This document shows positions 31,783 to 45,929 of a stretch of DNA of 64,000 nt, piece after piece (positions within the stretch are counted from its first letter, which is position 1; each line of letters opens with the position of its first letter). The notes beneath the pieces were generated by a model. The model ran no database searches and was not told the origin of the DNA. It was given only the letters and a program-made list of their open reading frames with translations. This DNA comes from Cacajao melanocephalus (taxonomy: Eukaryota > Chordata > Mammalia > Primates > Pitheciidae). The position numbers and the translations under genes were made by a program. Where the stretch lies: NCBI GenBank assembly GCA_963573385.1, contig CAUYLG010038496.1, positions 1 to 64,000 on the forward strand, given 5' to 3'.

Positions 31783-33642
31783 GGGGAGCACAGGATGCAT
31801 CACTCACCTCTAGCTTAACTTCAACTTTTCTGGGGGCAAAACACACAGGAATTAGTGAGGGTATTCAATGTCAACCCGCAGAGTTTCAGCAAGGCACTCT
31901 GCGATTACTTCTGGTAAAGTTGGGAGGATTTCTTTTGCTTAGAAATCCAGTACCAATCTAAGTGCACAAGAGCAACTACTGAGTGAGCAAATGCCAAGTG
32001 CCAGCTCTGCAATGAGAGTCGGGACACAGAGGATGGCTGGGGCCTCAGGAGCATGCCCTTCCAGCTGCTGACCAGCTGCCCCGCCCAGACCCTCCTCCCC
32101 AGCGTTCAAGGAGCACGTGTTCTCCTGGCTCTCCTCTGCCTTCCTTCTCCCAGGTTCTGCTCTCGGCTTCCTCTCTCCTCTCCACATGCTCCCCTGGTGA
32201 CCCCCCACACACTCTAAAGGTCTAATGGTCTCATCCGTGCAAAGGACCCCACAGCCCTCTCCCCTGCTCCCGAGCCCTGAACTCATCTCCTGTCTTGTAA
32301 GGCTCTTCTGACACCCAAGCTGCCATTTCTCCTAATAACGGTAGCAAATTCTTTTTTATTCACATACTACACAACTGTTTAATGACAGTGAGCTGTAAGA
32401 AAAATTACAGACATAGAGATCATATTTTCTGCTGAAAAAATAAAATCCAGTCTGAGATGGGGCTCTTGTTTGGACTGTATGCCTATTAACTGATTTTTTT
32501 TTTTAAAGGCTGCTCTCAATCTGTCCATACTTTCTGGTTTTTAATAGTACCCTTCAAAGAACTTCCTCCCTGGCTCTGCAAAATAGAGAGAAATTTAGCA
32601 AAAGGAGCATTTGTCCTAGACACCTGCCAGTGAGCTTTCAGCAGCAGCACTGAGCAGGCCTGCAACAGGGGGTCTGTAACAGGGGATCTCTCCCACGCCA
32701 GCTTCACCAACTAGTCCCTGAAGCCAGCAGTTTGATTACCTCAGTCAGTTATCTGGTTGGCTCTAAAAATCCTGACTGCTAAGTGCAAAGTGAGCAGTTT
32801 GCATTTCTTCCCCCGCACGCTGGAGAGTCTGTCTGGCTGCTTCCCCCTGCAGGACCGAGCTGTGGAAGAGGAGGCAGAGTGCTGCCAAGTGTGCGTATGA
32901 GAAAACGTGTATTGATTTCTTCTTTCTTATAGCGGAGCACAAAGCACTGAAGAACAACTGCTCGTCTTTGCAGCATTTCACATTCCACACAAGAGACAAA
33001 AGGCCCAACCCCCACCACTCTCTGAGAAGCAGAAAGGGAACCGAACAGGACTGTGTCTCTTGGGTGTCAGCAGCCACCACTGCTGCTGCAGGTCAGCTAC
33101 CGAGACTCCAAACACCCTGGGGCCCACGCCTGCTCGCCTCTCTCTGATCAAGTAATTTCCCTCTCTGGGCTGATGTTTCCTCATCTATATTGTAGAAGAA
33201 AGGCCTTCAGTCTTATTTACCTTGTATGTGGAAGCGCCCGGGGGGGTCAAATAATTATTGTTTACGAAGTGTTCTGCTCCCCAGAGAGACCATGGTAGGG
33301 TATGAGGCGTGGTTTTGGCTCATTCAAGACCTCGCGTCCGAGGGTGGCTGGCGAGAGCTTCCCATTGCCAGGTGCTGCCAGCAACTTGAACTCCAAGTAT
33401 AACAAGCAAGGTCCTCGATCTAAATATCCTTTCTTAGCTGACACTTAATAACAACACTAAAAATAACAAAAGGTAGCCAGGCCTTTGCCTTTATGCTTTG
33501 TTAATGCACTTACAGAATCCATTCCAAAACTGTTTTCCTTCTTAAAGAAAACAAATCCTGAAGGCAGTCCAGAAACTGACCTGAAGCTATAAATCACTGC
33601 AGAGCTCCGCTGGCGTTCTTCACGTTCCACAGTACCTGCATG

Positions 33643-33868
33643 GTGAGTATCCCTAATCCAAGTATCCGAAATCTGAAATGCTCCAAAATCTGAAACTTTT
33701 TGAGCACTGACACAAACTATGCTCTAAGAAAATGCTCACTGGAGCACTTTAGATTTCAGACTAGACATGCTGAACTCGGATAATATAAATATTTCCAAAT
33801 CCAGGAAAATCTGAAATACGAAATTCCTCTGGACCCAAAAATTCCCCATAGGTGATCCTCGACCTGTA
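33643..33868. mobile_element. Short DNA transposon with inverted ends
   Basis: The left end reads 'ggtgagtatccctaatccaa'; the right end is its near reverse complement ('ggtgatcctcgacctgta'). Internal repeats of 'atccgaaatctgaaatgctc' are typical of a non-autonomous Tigger-like element. Family by recognition only. Confidence 0.6.
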
Positions 33869-34112
33869 ATAATTTATAGGAAGGCCACCAGAACCAAACC
33901 TGGTTTAAACAGCACAGAAACCTATAGTATATATCAGGAGAAACCTATACTATATATCAATCAGGAGAAACCTATGGTATATAGTATACTGCAGGAGAAA
34001 ACCTATAGCATGTACAAAGTTTAGGGTCTACACTCCTGGAGATGATGGAAATGTAAGAGTGATCTTGAGAGATCTTTTCCCAAGGTTCAATCTTAAGTAA
34101 AAATGACCTCAA

Positions 34113-34406
34113 AGGCTGTGTGCAGTGGCTCACGCCTGTAATCCCAGCACTTTGGAGGCTGAGGCAGGCGGATCACAAGGTCAGGAGTTTGAGACCAGCG
34201 GGCCAATATGATGAAACCTCGTCTCTACTAAAAATACAAAAAAATTAGCCAGGCATGGTGGCGCGCGCCTGTAGTCCCAGCTACTCGGGAGGCTGAGGCA
34301 GAAGAATCGCTTGAATGCGGGAGGTGGAGGTTCAGTGAGCCAGTATCACACCACTGCACTCCAGCCTAGGTGAAGGAGAGAGACTCCGTCTCAAAAAAAA
34401 AGAAAA
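34113..34406 (+). mobile_element. Alu
   Basis: Full Alu with two single-base gaps, retaining CpG-rich wording ('gtggcgcgcgcctgtagtcc'), which suggests a younger copy. Confidence 0.95.
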
Positions 34407-35826
34407 CCCCTGTAAGCAAAGGGTTGGGAATGAGAAGTCCCAGAGTAGAACCTTTCATTCTGGGGCTTTTCCAACATGGCCGTGAGCTAAGAACAAAATA
34501 AGGCGCTGGCCCTCAAGCAGCGCGATGCTTTCACATGGAGACCTAACCTATGAATAATTAGGAAGCAACCTGGTGGTAGACACTATGCATAATATGGACC
34601 TAGGCAAAGTGACATGGAAGCAGAGGAAAGTATATTAAAGAAGTGAGATGATTTGGAGAGATTTCAGCAAAACAGGCAACAGACTCATCTTCATCTTATA
34701 GGACAGATGCAAAAACAATCTTATAAACAGCAAACTGTAAACAAACGTATGCAGAGGCCTTTAAAAGCATCTCAGACAGGAAGCCTCTACCCAACTTTTT
34801 TTTAAGTTTGCACAGAAATAGGTATGTCTGTATTTCATGCTGAGGGATAGTGGTGTAATACACAGATGTGAAAACACGAATTTTGTTTATTTAAATAATT
34901 ATCTGTTAGGGATTACATTTAAAATTGTCCTCAGAAATTAAAAAATTAAAAGGAACATTTTATTCTCAAGAATCTAGTGAAGAAGAGGACTATTTTCACT
35001 ATGTAAAAGAAAGAAACCACGGCACATAAAGAAGCCTTCCCAGGGAGGCAGTGCATAGGAGAGAGGGCATGACACGCTCAGGAATACTAAGGCAGTTGCT
35101 GAGCTTAGACAAAGCTGACAACTCGAAAAAGACCTTAAAAAAGTGTTTTGCAAATACTAAAATGCTACAAAATGCTATATAAGACAAGCTATGATTGAAA
35201 TTAAAATATATTATTCCAAATACATGAACATAAAATCCTGATAATACTAAATACAAGATGACAGTAAACACAGGCATACTTCTTTGACTTATAAGTTAAC
35301 ATTCTCAGCAGAAAGAAAAAACCCTAATAAGTGCATTTGTGACGTATAATAAATACTGTTAGGGAGGAACAAATAGAATGAGTTCAAAAAAGAAAAAGTC
35401 ACCTGCTCAGTGTGGGTGGAGAATCTGAAGTCTCCCTAGAAAGGCTGGTGCCCTCGTGACTGAGTATTTCAACAGCAAACAACAGTGAGATGAAGGTGGG
35501 AGATGCTGCAGGCTAAGTGAGCAGAATCAACGGACATGCGGAATAGAGAGTGTGCCCCAGGGATTGCAGGTGTCTGCTCCAGACAGAACACGAGTGAAAT
35601 AGGCGATAAGGAGAGAAAAGTAGCAAGGCAACAAGTCATCGATGGCCTTGACTGGCAGGCTTGAGAGTATGGATTTATTCTAGAGGAAAAGAGTAGCACG
35701 CTCTAAGTGAAATCTGAGGAAGGTGAATCTGGCCATCAAACACAGAACTGATAAGAATAGAGACTACTGGTTAATAGGCTGTTAGTGTAATAGTCTTTGT
35801 GGGAATTAAAAAAGAAAATTAAAAAG
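34407..35826. other. AATF intron 11: diverged or unique sequence
   Basis: No confident family. 35,560-35,720 may be a decayed old transposon, but I cannot assign it. Confidence 0.4.
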
Positions 35827-35960
35827 GCCAGGAGCGGTGGCTCATGTCTGTAATCCTAGCAGTTTGGGAGGCCAGGGTAGGAGGATCACTTGAGTCTAGG
35901 AGTTCAAGACTAGCTGGGGCAACACAGCAAGACCCCGTCTCTACAGGGGAAAAAAAAAGG
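35827..35960 (+). mobile_element. Alu left monomer
   Basis: Left-arm-only copy from 'ggccaggagcggtggctcat' to 'ccccgtctctacagggg' plus an A tail. Confidence 0.9.
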
Positions 35961-36513
35961 CAGTAGAAATAAAAAGTGAAGATTGAGCAATATATTAAAA
36001 TAAAGTTCCAAGTAGATTAAAAGAAAGGAAAAAAATCAGATGAAATTAAATAAAATATAGGTGAATAGTAATTGATCCGGGATACAGGAGAGATTGCCTA
36101 ATCACAAAACAGTGAAAAACATTCCCCAAAAAAGTTCTTATGTATTTAATTAGGTTAAAAAGTAAAACATCTATGTGACCAATAAAAATCATTAATATCA
36201 CCAGGTAAGCAAAATGCAAAAATCTACAAAAACCAGGAAATGTTATATAACCATAATGTAGAGAATTCATACAGGAAGAAAATTCATAAAGGAAAGCTAT
36301 AACTCAAAAAGAAAATGGGCAAAGGATGAAAACAGAACTGCAAATGATACAAATAAATGGTTAATATTCTTCAAATTTACTATTACATGAGAAAATAAAC
36401 ATTAGATTATAGCCCACTGCCTACTACATTATAGGTCCTCAATAAGGTGTCATTTGTTATGAACTTAGAAACAATAAGTAACTTTTATCATAACTAAATA
36501 GAAAATATTTTTT
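35961..36513. other. AT-rich intronic sequence, possibly old LINE
   Basis: 'aaaaagaaaatgggcaaagg' and neighbours faintly recall L1 ORF2. Too diverged to assign. Confidence 0.35.
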
Positions 36514-36529
36514 AAAAGACAGCTCTCCC

Positions 36530-36932
<403 letters not shown>

Positions 36933-36947
36933 TCATTATAAAGTTTA

Positions 36948-37208
36948 CATATTTGAGTGTGAATCACTGGATTCCCAAACCTGGTTTTATGTTCTATCAT
37001 TCTGGTTACAAAGACTTTAGACTTCATAATTAGCTTTGAATCCTGATCCGGTATATTTAGTCAGTTTGTGCTTATAATTCTGTTCTCTGCCATAGTCAGG
37101 CATCTGTCACCCCCTACTTTTCCTAGAGACAATATCTTTTTCCCTTATGATAAAAGGAAAAATGCTTATGGAAGAAAATTTGAAAAATATAGAAAGGATA
37201 AAGAAAAA
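36948..37208 (+). repeat. Inverted repeat, left arm
   Basis: 261 bp whose reverse complement recurs at 37,548-37,804. Matching blocks include 'ttgagtgtgaatcactggat', 'caggcatctgtcacccccta' and 'tatggaagaaaatttgaaaa'. By eye about 94-95% identical, with a few substitutions and small gaps. Outer and inner boundaries are sharp. Confidence 0.95.
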
Positions 37209-37547
37209 CGTTTTTCTTCGAGAAATTTGTTTTGAGAAATCTATTCTAAAGACATAGCAAAACCTAGAACATAGATTTCTATATATACATGCTCACTGCA
37301 GCACTACCCGAAAATAAAGGAACGCAACTGCAAGCAACCTAAATGTCCAACAATAATATTCTGTAATAAATTATATTATTAAAATGCTTTTAAAAATACA
37401 TCATTAAAATGCTTATACTATAACGTTAATCTGAAAAAGATTCAAACACATATGTATATATCTGGATAAAATACATACACAAAAATTTCTATAAGAAAAC
37501 ATGTAAAAGTATTAATAATGTTCTATTCTCAATAGGAGGATGACACA
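37209..37547 (+). mobile_element. Spacer of the inverted repeat: L1-like 3' end
   Basis: 'gctcactgcagcactacccg', 'aagcaacctaaatgtccaac' and 'gtaataaatt' match old L1 3' text on the plus strand. The L1 continues into the first 75 bases of the right arm. Confidence 0.65.
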
Positions 37548-37804
37548 TTTTTCTTTATCCTTTCTATGTTTTTCAAATTTTCTTCCATAAGCATGTACTA
37601 TTTTTATTATAAGGGAAAAAGATATTGTCTCTAGGAAAAGTAGGGGGTGACAGATGCCTGACTATGGCAGAGAACAGAATTATAAGCATAAACTGACTAA
37701 ATATAATTAGGATTCAAAGCTAATTATGAGGTCAAAGTCTTTGTAACCAGAATGATAGAACATAAAACCAGGTTTGGGAATCCAGTGATTCACACTCAAA
37801 TATG
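37548..37804 (-). repeat. Inverted repeat, right arm
   Basis: Reverse-complement partner of 36,948-37,208. Its first 75 bases are the last part of the plus-strand L1 ('tcaaattttcttccataagc'). The remainder is downstream flank, so this arm looks like the original and the left arm the inverted copy. Confidence 0.95.
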
Positions 37805-38029
37805 AATTACTGACAGGCCAAGCCTTCCTGCATAGAAAATCTCTCTCTTATAAAAGAAAGGGGGGGAAGTATTTTAATCCAAAGTCGTTTTTTTTCCTCC
37901 CCAAAGAAGTTTTTGAAAGAGTGGCTAGGGGTGGGATGGGGGCTTCCCTTTGGCACATCATTCCCAAGTATTTCTCAAAGCTTGTTAACTTCTTGGAAAT
38001 AGGAATGGAGGTTAGGGACCACACTCTCA

Positions 38030-38540
<511 letters not shown>

Positions 38541-40765
38541 AAGTCATTTCATTGCCCATCAGACACAAGGGACAGACTTACAGTGGATAAATCAGAGCAA
38601 AGGACAACTGCACGTAGAAACGGAAATGGTATCTTAGCAATCTAATGTTGGCTCAGTGATCACTGTGGGAAACATTAATAACATAGTTATGACTAACTAA
38701 ATCAAGTCGAAAAACTTAGCTATTGCCTACCCGCTCACAAGTAACTTGTAAGTTACTTAGCTGTGATTAATACAGTATCTATAAGATACTGCAATATATT
38801 TAGAAAGCCAATAATAATAAAAATTTTAAAACAATTCCTTAAGAGAAACATTTACACACATTTTAAAGAATGTGAAATATCCCTTTGGGGGAAAAAAGGA
38901 TTTATAATCCTTTGAAGAAGCGATGAGAATATAACTGCAGAAATGAGAACTATAGTCAAAAAGGCCCATTTTGAGGAAGGATTTATCTGTTCAGCATCTA
39001 CAAATCTCTTTCTAGAAGATGGGCTTTTATCACTCTACCTCCTGCTTGGAGCCAAGGCTTCATTTTGACAATGCAAATTCTCTAGAATAAGAGACTGAAC
39101 AGCAGCAAATCGGGAAAAAGAGAAGAAACAACAGCAGTGTTTTCTTTCCAACCCAGTTTTAAAATGCTGGCCCAAGCCTTAGGTTTGAGCTTGAGAGTGT
39201 TTCTTTTGTCCTTTCTGACATTACTGGAGGAAGAAGGCCCTGTGCCCCCTATCTCTGTGCCGGCCACCATCTTTAATGGTGATATATGCGGGTACTTTCC
39301 CCTCAGCACTGCTGGGGGGTCAAATGTGTGGTGCTACCCGCCTGAGAATCAACAAGCGAATTATAAACTGTGTCAATCTGAGGTAATGCAAAGCTGTAAT
39401 CCTCTTTAACAAGAGATCAAATCACTGCCATGAGTTATGTTCATTCTGTAATCTGATAAGGAAGAGAGGGAACCTCTAATAAAAGAGTAATGGGAGCCTT
39501 TAATGACGCTGGTAAAAGGTAGCCCCAGTTAAAACATTGCTCTTGTTCCTGCTGATTAGATCAATGTTGCATATTTGCCCGGTCTTGTTTCACCTGTCAG
39601 AATAACCTGTGTCTTTTTAGGAGATAAGAAGACTTAGAGAAAACATCTGTACTCTAACCATTCTTGCTTGCAAGTTTTTAACCAACAGAAAATGCTCTAT
39701 GGAGGGTATTTCAGGGGTTATTAGCTGATGTGTTCTCAAATGCTGAGCAAGCTATGCCAGACTATTTCACCATGATTCAGTGCATATTCCTATTAAATAT
39801 AGGTAAGGGGGAGCAATAAATGGTTTAACTAACCTCTGGGTTACCAACTGGGGGAAAAGAATATCACCAGTAGAGTGGTAGAATATGCCCATACTTAGGG
39901 TGCAGACCCATACACAAAAATGGCAAGCTGAAGATAAATTGCCTGTACAAATTCTATTATACCACGGCATCTCAAGAACAACGTGGCAATGATGTTGACA
40001 AAGCACTTTACAAGGCTGGATTACATTTGTACATTTCTTTTCTAAAACTCCAGATGTAAAACAATAATGTATTTGGTGCTCAGTACTTATCATTAAAGGA
40101 TCCTCTCTTTGTTCTTTTTTATTGCCAGCAGCTTTATAAAAGGAGTGGGAAAGGTGGTTTTTTATTTTTGGGGACAGAACAGGGAGCTAAAATTGAAACT
40201 CTTGCTGTACATATTGAGGATTTTATTTGCAAAGGAATTGAGTACCAACAAAACGCTAATCTTGCTACCATTTTTGGAATGAGGGGGGAATCTACTAAGA
40301 AAAATTCAATAATTACACTTTTAACAGACAGTATCAGAGTCAAGTCTATCTAGTAACCTCTCCTTGAGGCAGCACTTAATGCAAGGCAGACACCTATTTT
40401 CTTTGGCATGCGCCAAGCTGACTGCTGTCACCAGACCCTTTCCATCCTGACAACCAAATCCCATGCTGACAGAGCAGGTTCACATGGATGCCCCTTCCCA
40501 AATTTGAGTCAGTGGTCAGTTCTGAGGAACACATCTCTTCCTGCCTCAGGGGTCTCAGTCAGTATTTGTTTCTCTTTCACACTAACATTTTACTGACTTA
40601 CATCCACACAACAAATGACAATTAACTTCTTTAAAAGTCTGCCTCAGAGGGTCTGTCAAAAACACAGGCAAAAAGCAGATGCATATTTCCATAACCCCAA
40701 ATTCTTCACTTTGTTAGAACTATCGTAAAAGATCACCTGCATTTATTTTATTTTATTTTTGGAAT
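38541..40765. other. Repeat-free intronic block (2.2 kb)
   Basis: No recognisable transposon. Contains two GATAAG motifs (39,455-39,460; 39,623-39,628), 'cacctgtcag' and low-CpG unique text. The absence of repeats in an Alu-dense intron may mean constraint. No exon supported. Confidence 0.4.
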
Positions 40766-40769
40766 GCAT

Positions 40770-41200
40770 CTGTATTAGGCCATTCTTGTGGTGCAGTAAA
40801 GAAATACCTGAAACTGGATAATTTATTAAGACAGGAGGTTTAATTGGCTCACGGTTCTGCAGGCTGTATAGGAAGGATGGTGCCAGGCATCTGCCCAGCT
40901 TCTGGTGAGGCCTCTGGAAGCTTACAATCATGGCGGAAGGCAAAGGAGGAGCGGATGTCTCACGTGGCCAGAGCAGAAGCAAGAGAGAGAGTGGGTCCAG
41001 GGAGGAGCCACACACTGCTAACAACCAGATCGCTCAAGAACTCACTGCCACGTGGACAGCACCAAGGGAATGGCGCTAAACCATTCATGAGAAATCCACC
41101 CCCATGATCCAGTCCCTTTCCACCAGGCCCCACCTCCAACACTGGGGATTACATTTCAACATGAGACTTGCCAGGGACACAGAGTCAAACCAGTTTAGTA
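40770..41200 (-). mobile_element. Solo LTR, MaLR type (MST/THE1-like)
   Basis: Reverse-complement MaLR LTR wording: 'ctgaaactggataatttatt', 'aggaggtttaattggctcac', 'cttacaatcatggcggaagg', 'ccccatgatccagtcccttt', 'ggggattacatttcaacatg'. No internal retroviral region remains, so this is a solo LTR from an ancient endogenous element. Confidence 0.75.
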
Positions 41201-41214
41201 TCCACTACTGGCCT

Positions 41215-41286
41215 TTCTTTTTCTTAATAGATAATATGTGTATATATTTATGGAGTGCATGTGATATTCTGATATATGCATAGAAC
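41215..41286 (-). mobile_element. Small L1 3' fragment
   Basis: 'gtatatatttatggagtgca' and 'tctgatatatgcatagaa' match L1 3' text in reverse orientation. The following Alu duplicated CATAGAA. Confidence 0.55.
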
Positions 41287-41576
<290 letters not shown>

Positions 41577-42788
41577 ACATAGAATGTTTAATATTCACAT
41601 CATACTCCCTCTGGTCTAACAGCATGGGGTGTGGTGGGATTTCACACTAGGCAATATAAGCACTGTTTCTAAAAGGTTCTTGATGCGCTTAGAATAACTA
41701 CAATAGAGAAGTGAACAACAGCCTGCAAATCATGCAAGTCAAGTACTGATCTGCTCTTGCTGGTGATACTATGCTTAGAGGATTCTCTACCAATGAGATG
41801 CCAAGCCTTTTCTTTTCCTTAGGCCACTGATAGCTCTGTCTCTACAGAATCAAGTGGTCCTTTGCCTCTTAGAGATGACGCTGTCCTGGGAGCTGAGCTG
41901 CCCCATGTCAACAGTATCAAGGGTTTAGCAAAGCCAGGGATCATTTTTAGGCTCATGGTAACCTATTCCCTTGCAGGCAAACACATAATACACAGACAAA
42001 TTGGGCTTTCTTTTGTTTTCTTTCAATATTGGGAATGCTCATCAGGCATGCAATACAAACCACCTGTAAACCTCATAATGGAGAAGAGTAAAGATCTACT
42101 AGACCAGCACACAGAAATTATCAGGGTTTGCATGAGATTTTCACTGACGAAGGAGATCCGAAAGCATTAAATCAGTGTCCAACGTCTACCTAGAAGGAAA
42201 TGTCCTAAAGGGAAACTTGCCAACACAGGGACACAGCTTGGCTACTTTGCATTTTAAAAGTTGTCTTTTTTTTTTTTTTAAATAGATCGCTCAAAGAGAA
42301 AAATTCCTAGCATGAGAAAAGAATTTTTATTAGCAGAAATTAACTAAACAGATAACACTATTCACAACACAAAACAGAGAAAGAAAATGAAGATGCCACT
42401 ATCCTTTTAAAGATAGCATTTCTTTCTCCACCACGATAATACCCTGTGTTAAAGATCTCTCTCTCTCCCTTAATAAGCTAGGTTCCAGTTTCAATTTAAG
42501 TCAAACAAGGGCAAATTTACTGAGTTCAAACCGGAAAAGGGATACGTGGGGATTCAAGGATGCACAACTGGACATGTCACCCCCACTGCCAGCAAAACCA
42601 CTGAGCAGTAATCCAATTTAGGCACATGTGTGGAAGGATAAAAACTGGAACCAAGGAGCAACTAAGGAAAAGAAAAGGGCTTCTACTGCCAGATGTGGGT
42701 AAGTTAAGAACCATAAGCAGAGGTGTCTCTGGGAACAAGAAATCAAAAGGGCAGGACATTCTGTTACACGTATTTTACCACAATTAAA
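41577..42788. other. AATF intron 11: unique sequence
   Basis: Nothing recognised except a 13-base T run at about 42,268. Confidence 0.5.
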
Positions 42789-42957
42789 ATTAGTGGAGTG
42801 TGGTGGTGTGCACCTGTTAGTCCCAGCTACTCAAGAGGCTAAGGTGGGAGGATCACTTGAGCCCAGGAATTGGAGATTGTAGGGAGCTATGACTGCACCA
42901 CTGCATTCCTGCCTGGAAAATACAGTGAGACCCTGTCTCTATTAAGAAAAAAAAGTA
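42789..42957 (+). mobile_element. Alu right-arm fragment
   Basis: Contains right-arm text only ('gtggtggtgtgcacctgtta', 'gaccctgtctctattaag'). Confidence 0.88.
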
Positions 42958-43151
42958 ATAAATTCATTGAATGATTTTACTGTGATTACTTAGTTTAGGT
43001 CATTTGGATTATTTTTTATTTGTCTACAAACAATACAGCAATAAAGATCCTTGAAACAAACGTATTGGTAACTATTAACAGCTATTTCCTTAGTTAACGC
43101 CTATAAGTAGATTTTTCTGTGTTAACAGACACATTTAAAAGTCAGAAACAA

Positions 43152-43369
43152 AGCCAAGCACGATGGCTCATGCCTGTAAACCCAGCACTTTGGGAAGCTG
43201 AGGCAGGTAAATCACCTGAGGTCAGAAGTTCGAGACTAGCCTGACCAACAGGAAGCTGAGGCAGGTGAATCGCTTGAACCTAGGAGGCGGAGGTTGCAGG
43301 GAGCTGAGACTGCGCCACTGCACGCTTGTCTGGGTAACAGAGCAAGATACCATCTCCAAAAAAAAAAAA
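43152..43369 (+). mobile_element. Alu with large internal deletion
   Basis: Jumps from 'gactagcctgaccaaca' to 'ggaagctgaggcaggtgaat', losing about 80 bases. AAAAGTYRGAAACA-like duplications flank it. Confidence 0.9.
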
Positions 43370-43520
43370 GTTGGAAACACAATGTCAAATAGTCCTTCCA
43401 AAAGATTCTGCCAATTACATTTCCAACAACAGTATGCAAAAGCGCATTTTTCCTTACATCATCAACACTGGGTGTTACTAATCCTTTTCATATTTTCCAA
43501 CTGAATAAGGACAACAAAAA

Positions 43521-44055
<535 letters not shown>

Positions 44056-44335
44056 TCTTTTTTGATTTTGAAGTCTGCTTGTTGACGTGCTGTGTCCATT
44101 ATTTTTATTGGGATATTCTTAGAGATTTGTAAAAACTCTTTACATAGTAGAAAAATATGTCATCTGCTGGATTTTTTTGTTCAAGTTCATCATTTACCTA
44201 TTAGCTTTGTTTTTGATGTCTTTTTCAATGTGACTTTTACGTAGTCAGGTCTATGAATATTTTTCCTTACGGTTTCTGGCCCTGTAGTCATGCTTATTAA
44301 GTCCTTTACTACCTTAAAATCATTAAAAAAAATTT

Positions 44336-44884
44336 CTCTACGCCCCCAGCACACCAAGAATGATATATGTGTAACTCAGGAAAACCAAAACTATTTACTT
44401 GAGGAAAAGTAGCATGCAGTAATATTGATACTCTAACAATTATAAAAGCTTCCTATTTGTGGTGTACAAATGGGATACAGAATGGAATGGTACTAGATTA
44501 TTTCCACTTTCGTTTTTCCACTAAGGAAAAACAAGGACAAGCTATTACTGCTTCCTTTTTACTTAAGATAACGTTAACAATACCTACTGGCTCTAAAAGT
44601 TTTGATACTAGGAGAGAGAGCTAATGCCTAGTTACTGTACCCATAGTTAATCTGGCCTATTCAAACCAAAAGCACGAGCAGTTGATATGGATGCGTCTCT
44701 CTATCCTTAGGAAACACAATGAGAACGGCGTGCACTTTGGTAAAAACAACGTTCAGTTCTCCAGCTACAAGACGATTATTACATTCCTTAAGCAGCTAAA
44801 CCAGCTGCAGCACAATGCTGGTAATTAGCAATCAGTCCAGAAGGAATAGCCCTTTCTTATAAATGTCACTGTCACCCAGCAAAC
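44336..44884. other. AATF intron 11: unique sequence
   Basis: Nothing recognised. Confidence 0.5.
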
Positions 44885-45240
44885 ACATTCGCAACTCCTT
44901 CTCCCTTGCCTGCTCTACCTGGAGTGGCAACATAACACAGTTCTGGCCAATGAAATACAAAAAGTTTGCTGAAGGGAATTCTGGGGAAGCTTTACTTTTC
45001 TGATTAAAAACAAACAGGTATGGCTGGCACAGCTCTTTCCTCTTCTTCCTGCATTGAATGCATGTTTGATGGCATAAGCTGCAACAGCCATCTTGGGACT
45101 ACAGGGGAAAGACCAAGAGATGTTGGTCTGACACCACTGAGAAGCAAAAGCCATGGCCAACAATTGCCTCCCTCCCCTAGAATTATCCTGTCAGAAAGAT
45201 GGACTTCCATTTGCTTATGCCCCTGTAGTCAGGTTATATA
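44885..45240 (-). mobile_element. Ancient interspersed repeat containing the microRNA hairpin
   Basis: 'cacagttctggccaatgaaa', 'ctttcctcttcttcctgcat' and 'caacagccatcttgggacta' belong to a widespread old mammalian repeat whose family I cannot fix. Strand is uncertain. It contains the hairpin at 45,066-45,137. Confidence 0.45.
45066..45137 (-). ncRNA. MIR2909: Hairpin matching AATF-hosted miR-2909
   Basis: On the AATF (minus) strand, a left stem containing CCAACATCTCTTGG (plus 45,113-45,126) pairs with CCCAAGATGGCTGTTG (plus 45,082-45,097) across a loop of about 15 nt. AATF intronic RNA is known to host miR-2909, whose mature form as I remember it contains the same CCAACATCTCTTGG core. Just 5' of the core, in the seed, the window reads GTCAGA where I remember a slightly longer GTTAGGG. 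This may be a species or allele difference, a memory error or a relative of the repeat. Placement roughly fits the human gene layout. Expression cannot be judged from sequence. Confidence 0.55.
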
Positions 45241-45929
45241 TTTCTTATAGACCATACCCAAATTAATCCTAATAGAGTCATATTCAAATAATTTTTATTC
45301 CTAGCAAATAGCAGACTTCAAAAATTGAGTGAATATAGATAAGATTCTGGAAAAACTACCCCTCAAGGGAGTCAAGTAAAATTCCAACTAAGAGTGGCAT
45401 ACCGTTGATTTCTGAATGATTTTATAGTGCTATGTTCAAAAGATGCCTCTAATTTCTAAACCAGGTTTCACCTTATGCCTGGGATAATAATATAACCTTA
45501 AAGGGTTTGGTTTAATTTTCAAAATCTAGTTTTGCTTTCTTTTTGATGCAATTTTTTCATGGCATCCTGACAGGGAATCTAAGAGGCACTCATTTTACTC
45601 TGCAATTTTTAAACAGGCTAGATCTAGAAATGAACAAAAAACCACAACCATATCTAGACATGCACTTGCAAAGCACAGGACAGCGGATGGGGGTCACAAA
45701 GCTAAATATAAACGTACTCAGAACCATCCATACACTGTTTTGTGCTCAAAGCACTGAATAAACCAAATAAAAAATAATAATAGTGTTTGCCAAAATTCGC
45801 AGATCTCAAACTTTTCAGGCAAGGGGGGGAATCTGATGGCATTTGTAGCAAACAAAGTATTCTTAAATAAAAAGGTGATATGTAGTTTGAGGGATAAAAC
45901 TAGCAAAAACCACCTGTGCCTTTATTATG
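45241..45929. other. AATF intron 11: AT-rich sequence
   Basis: No element recognised. Confidence 0.45.

Larger units (their letters stand above)
30171..33642. other. AATF intron 11: repeat-poor 3.5 kb
   Basis: Apart from a G-rich tract and one (GT)n, nothing is recognised. 32,000-32,290 is pyrimidine-rich and GC-moderate. No exon supported. Confidence 0.5.

Noticed and set aside
40770..41200. Endogenous retrovirus with coding capacity
   Set aside because: Only a solo MaLR LTR is present, with no internal gag/pol region. The same holds for 63,077-63,450.
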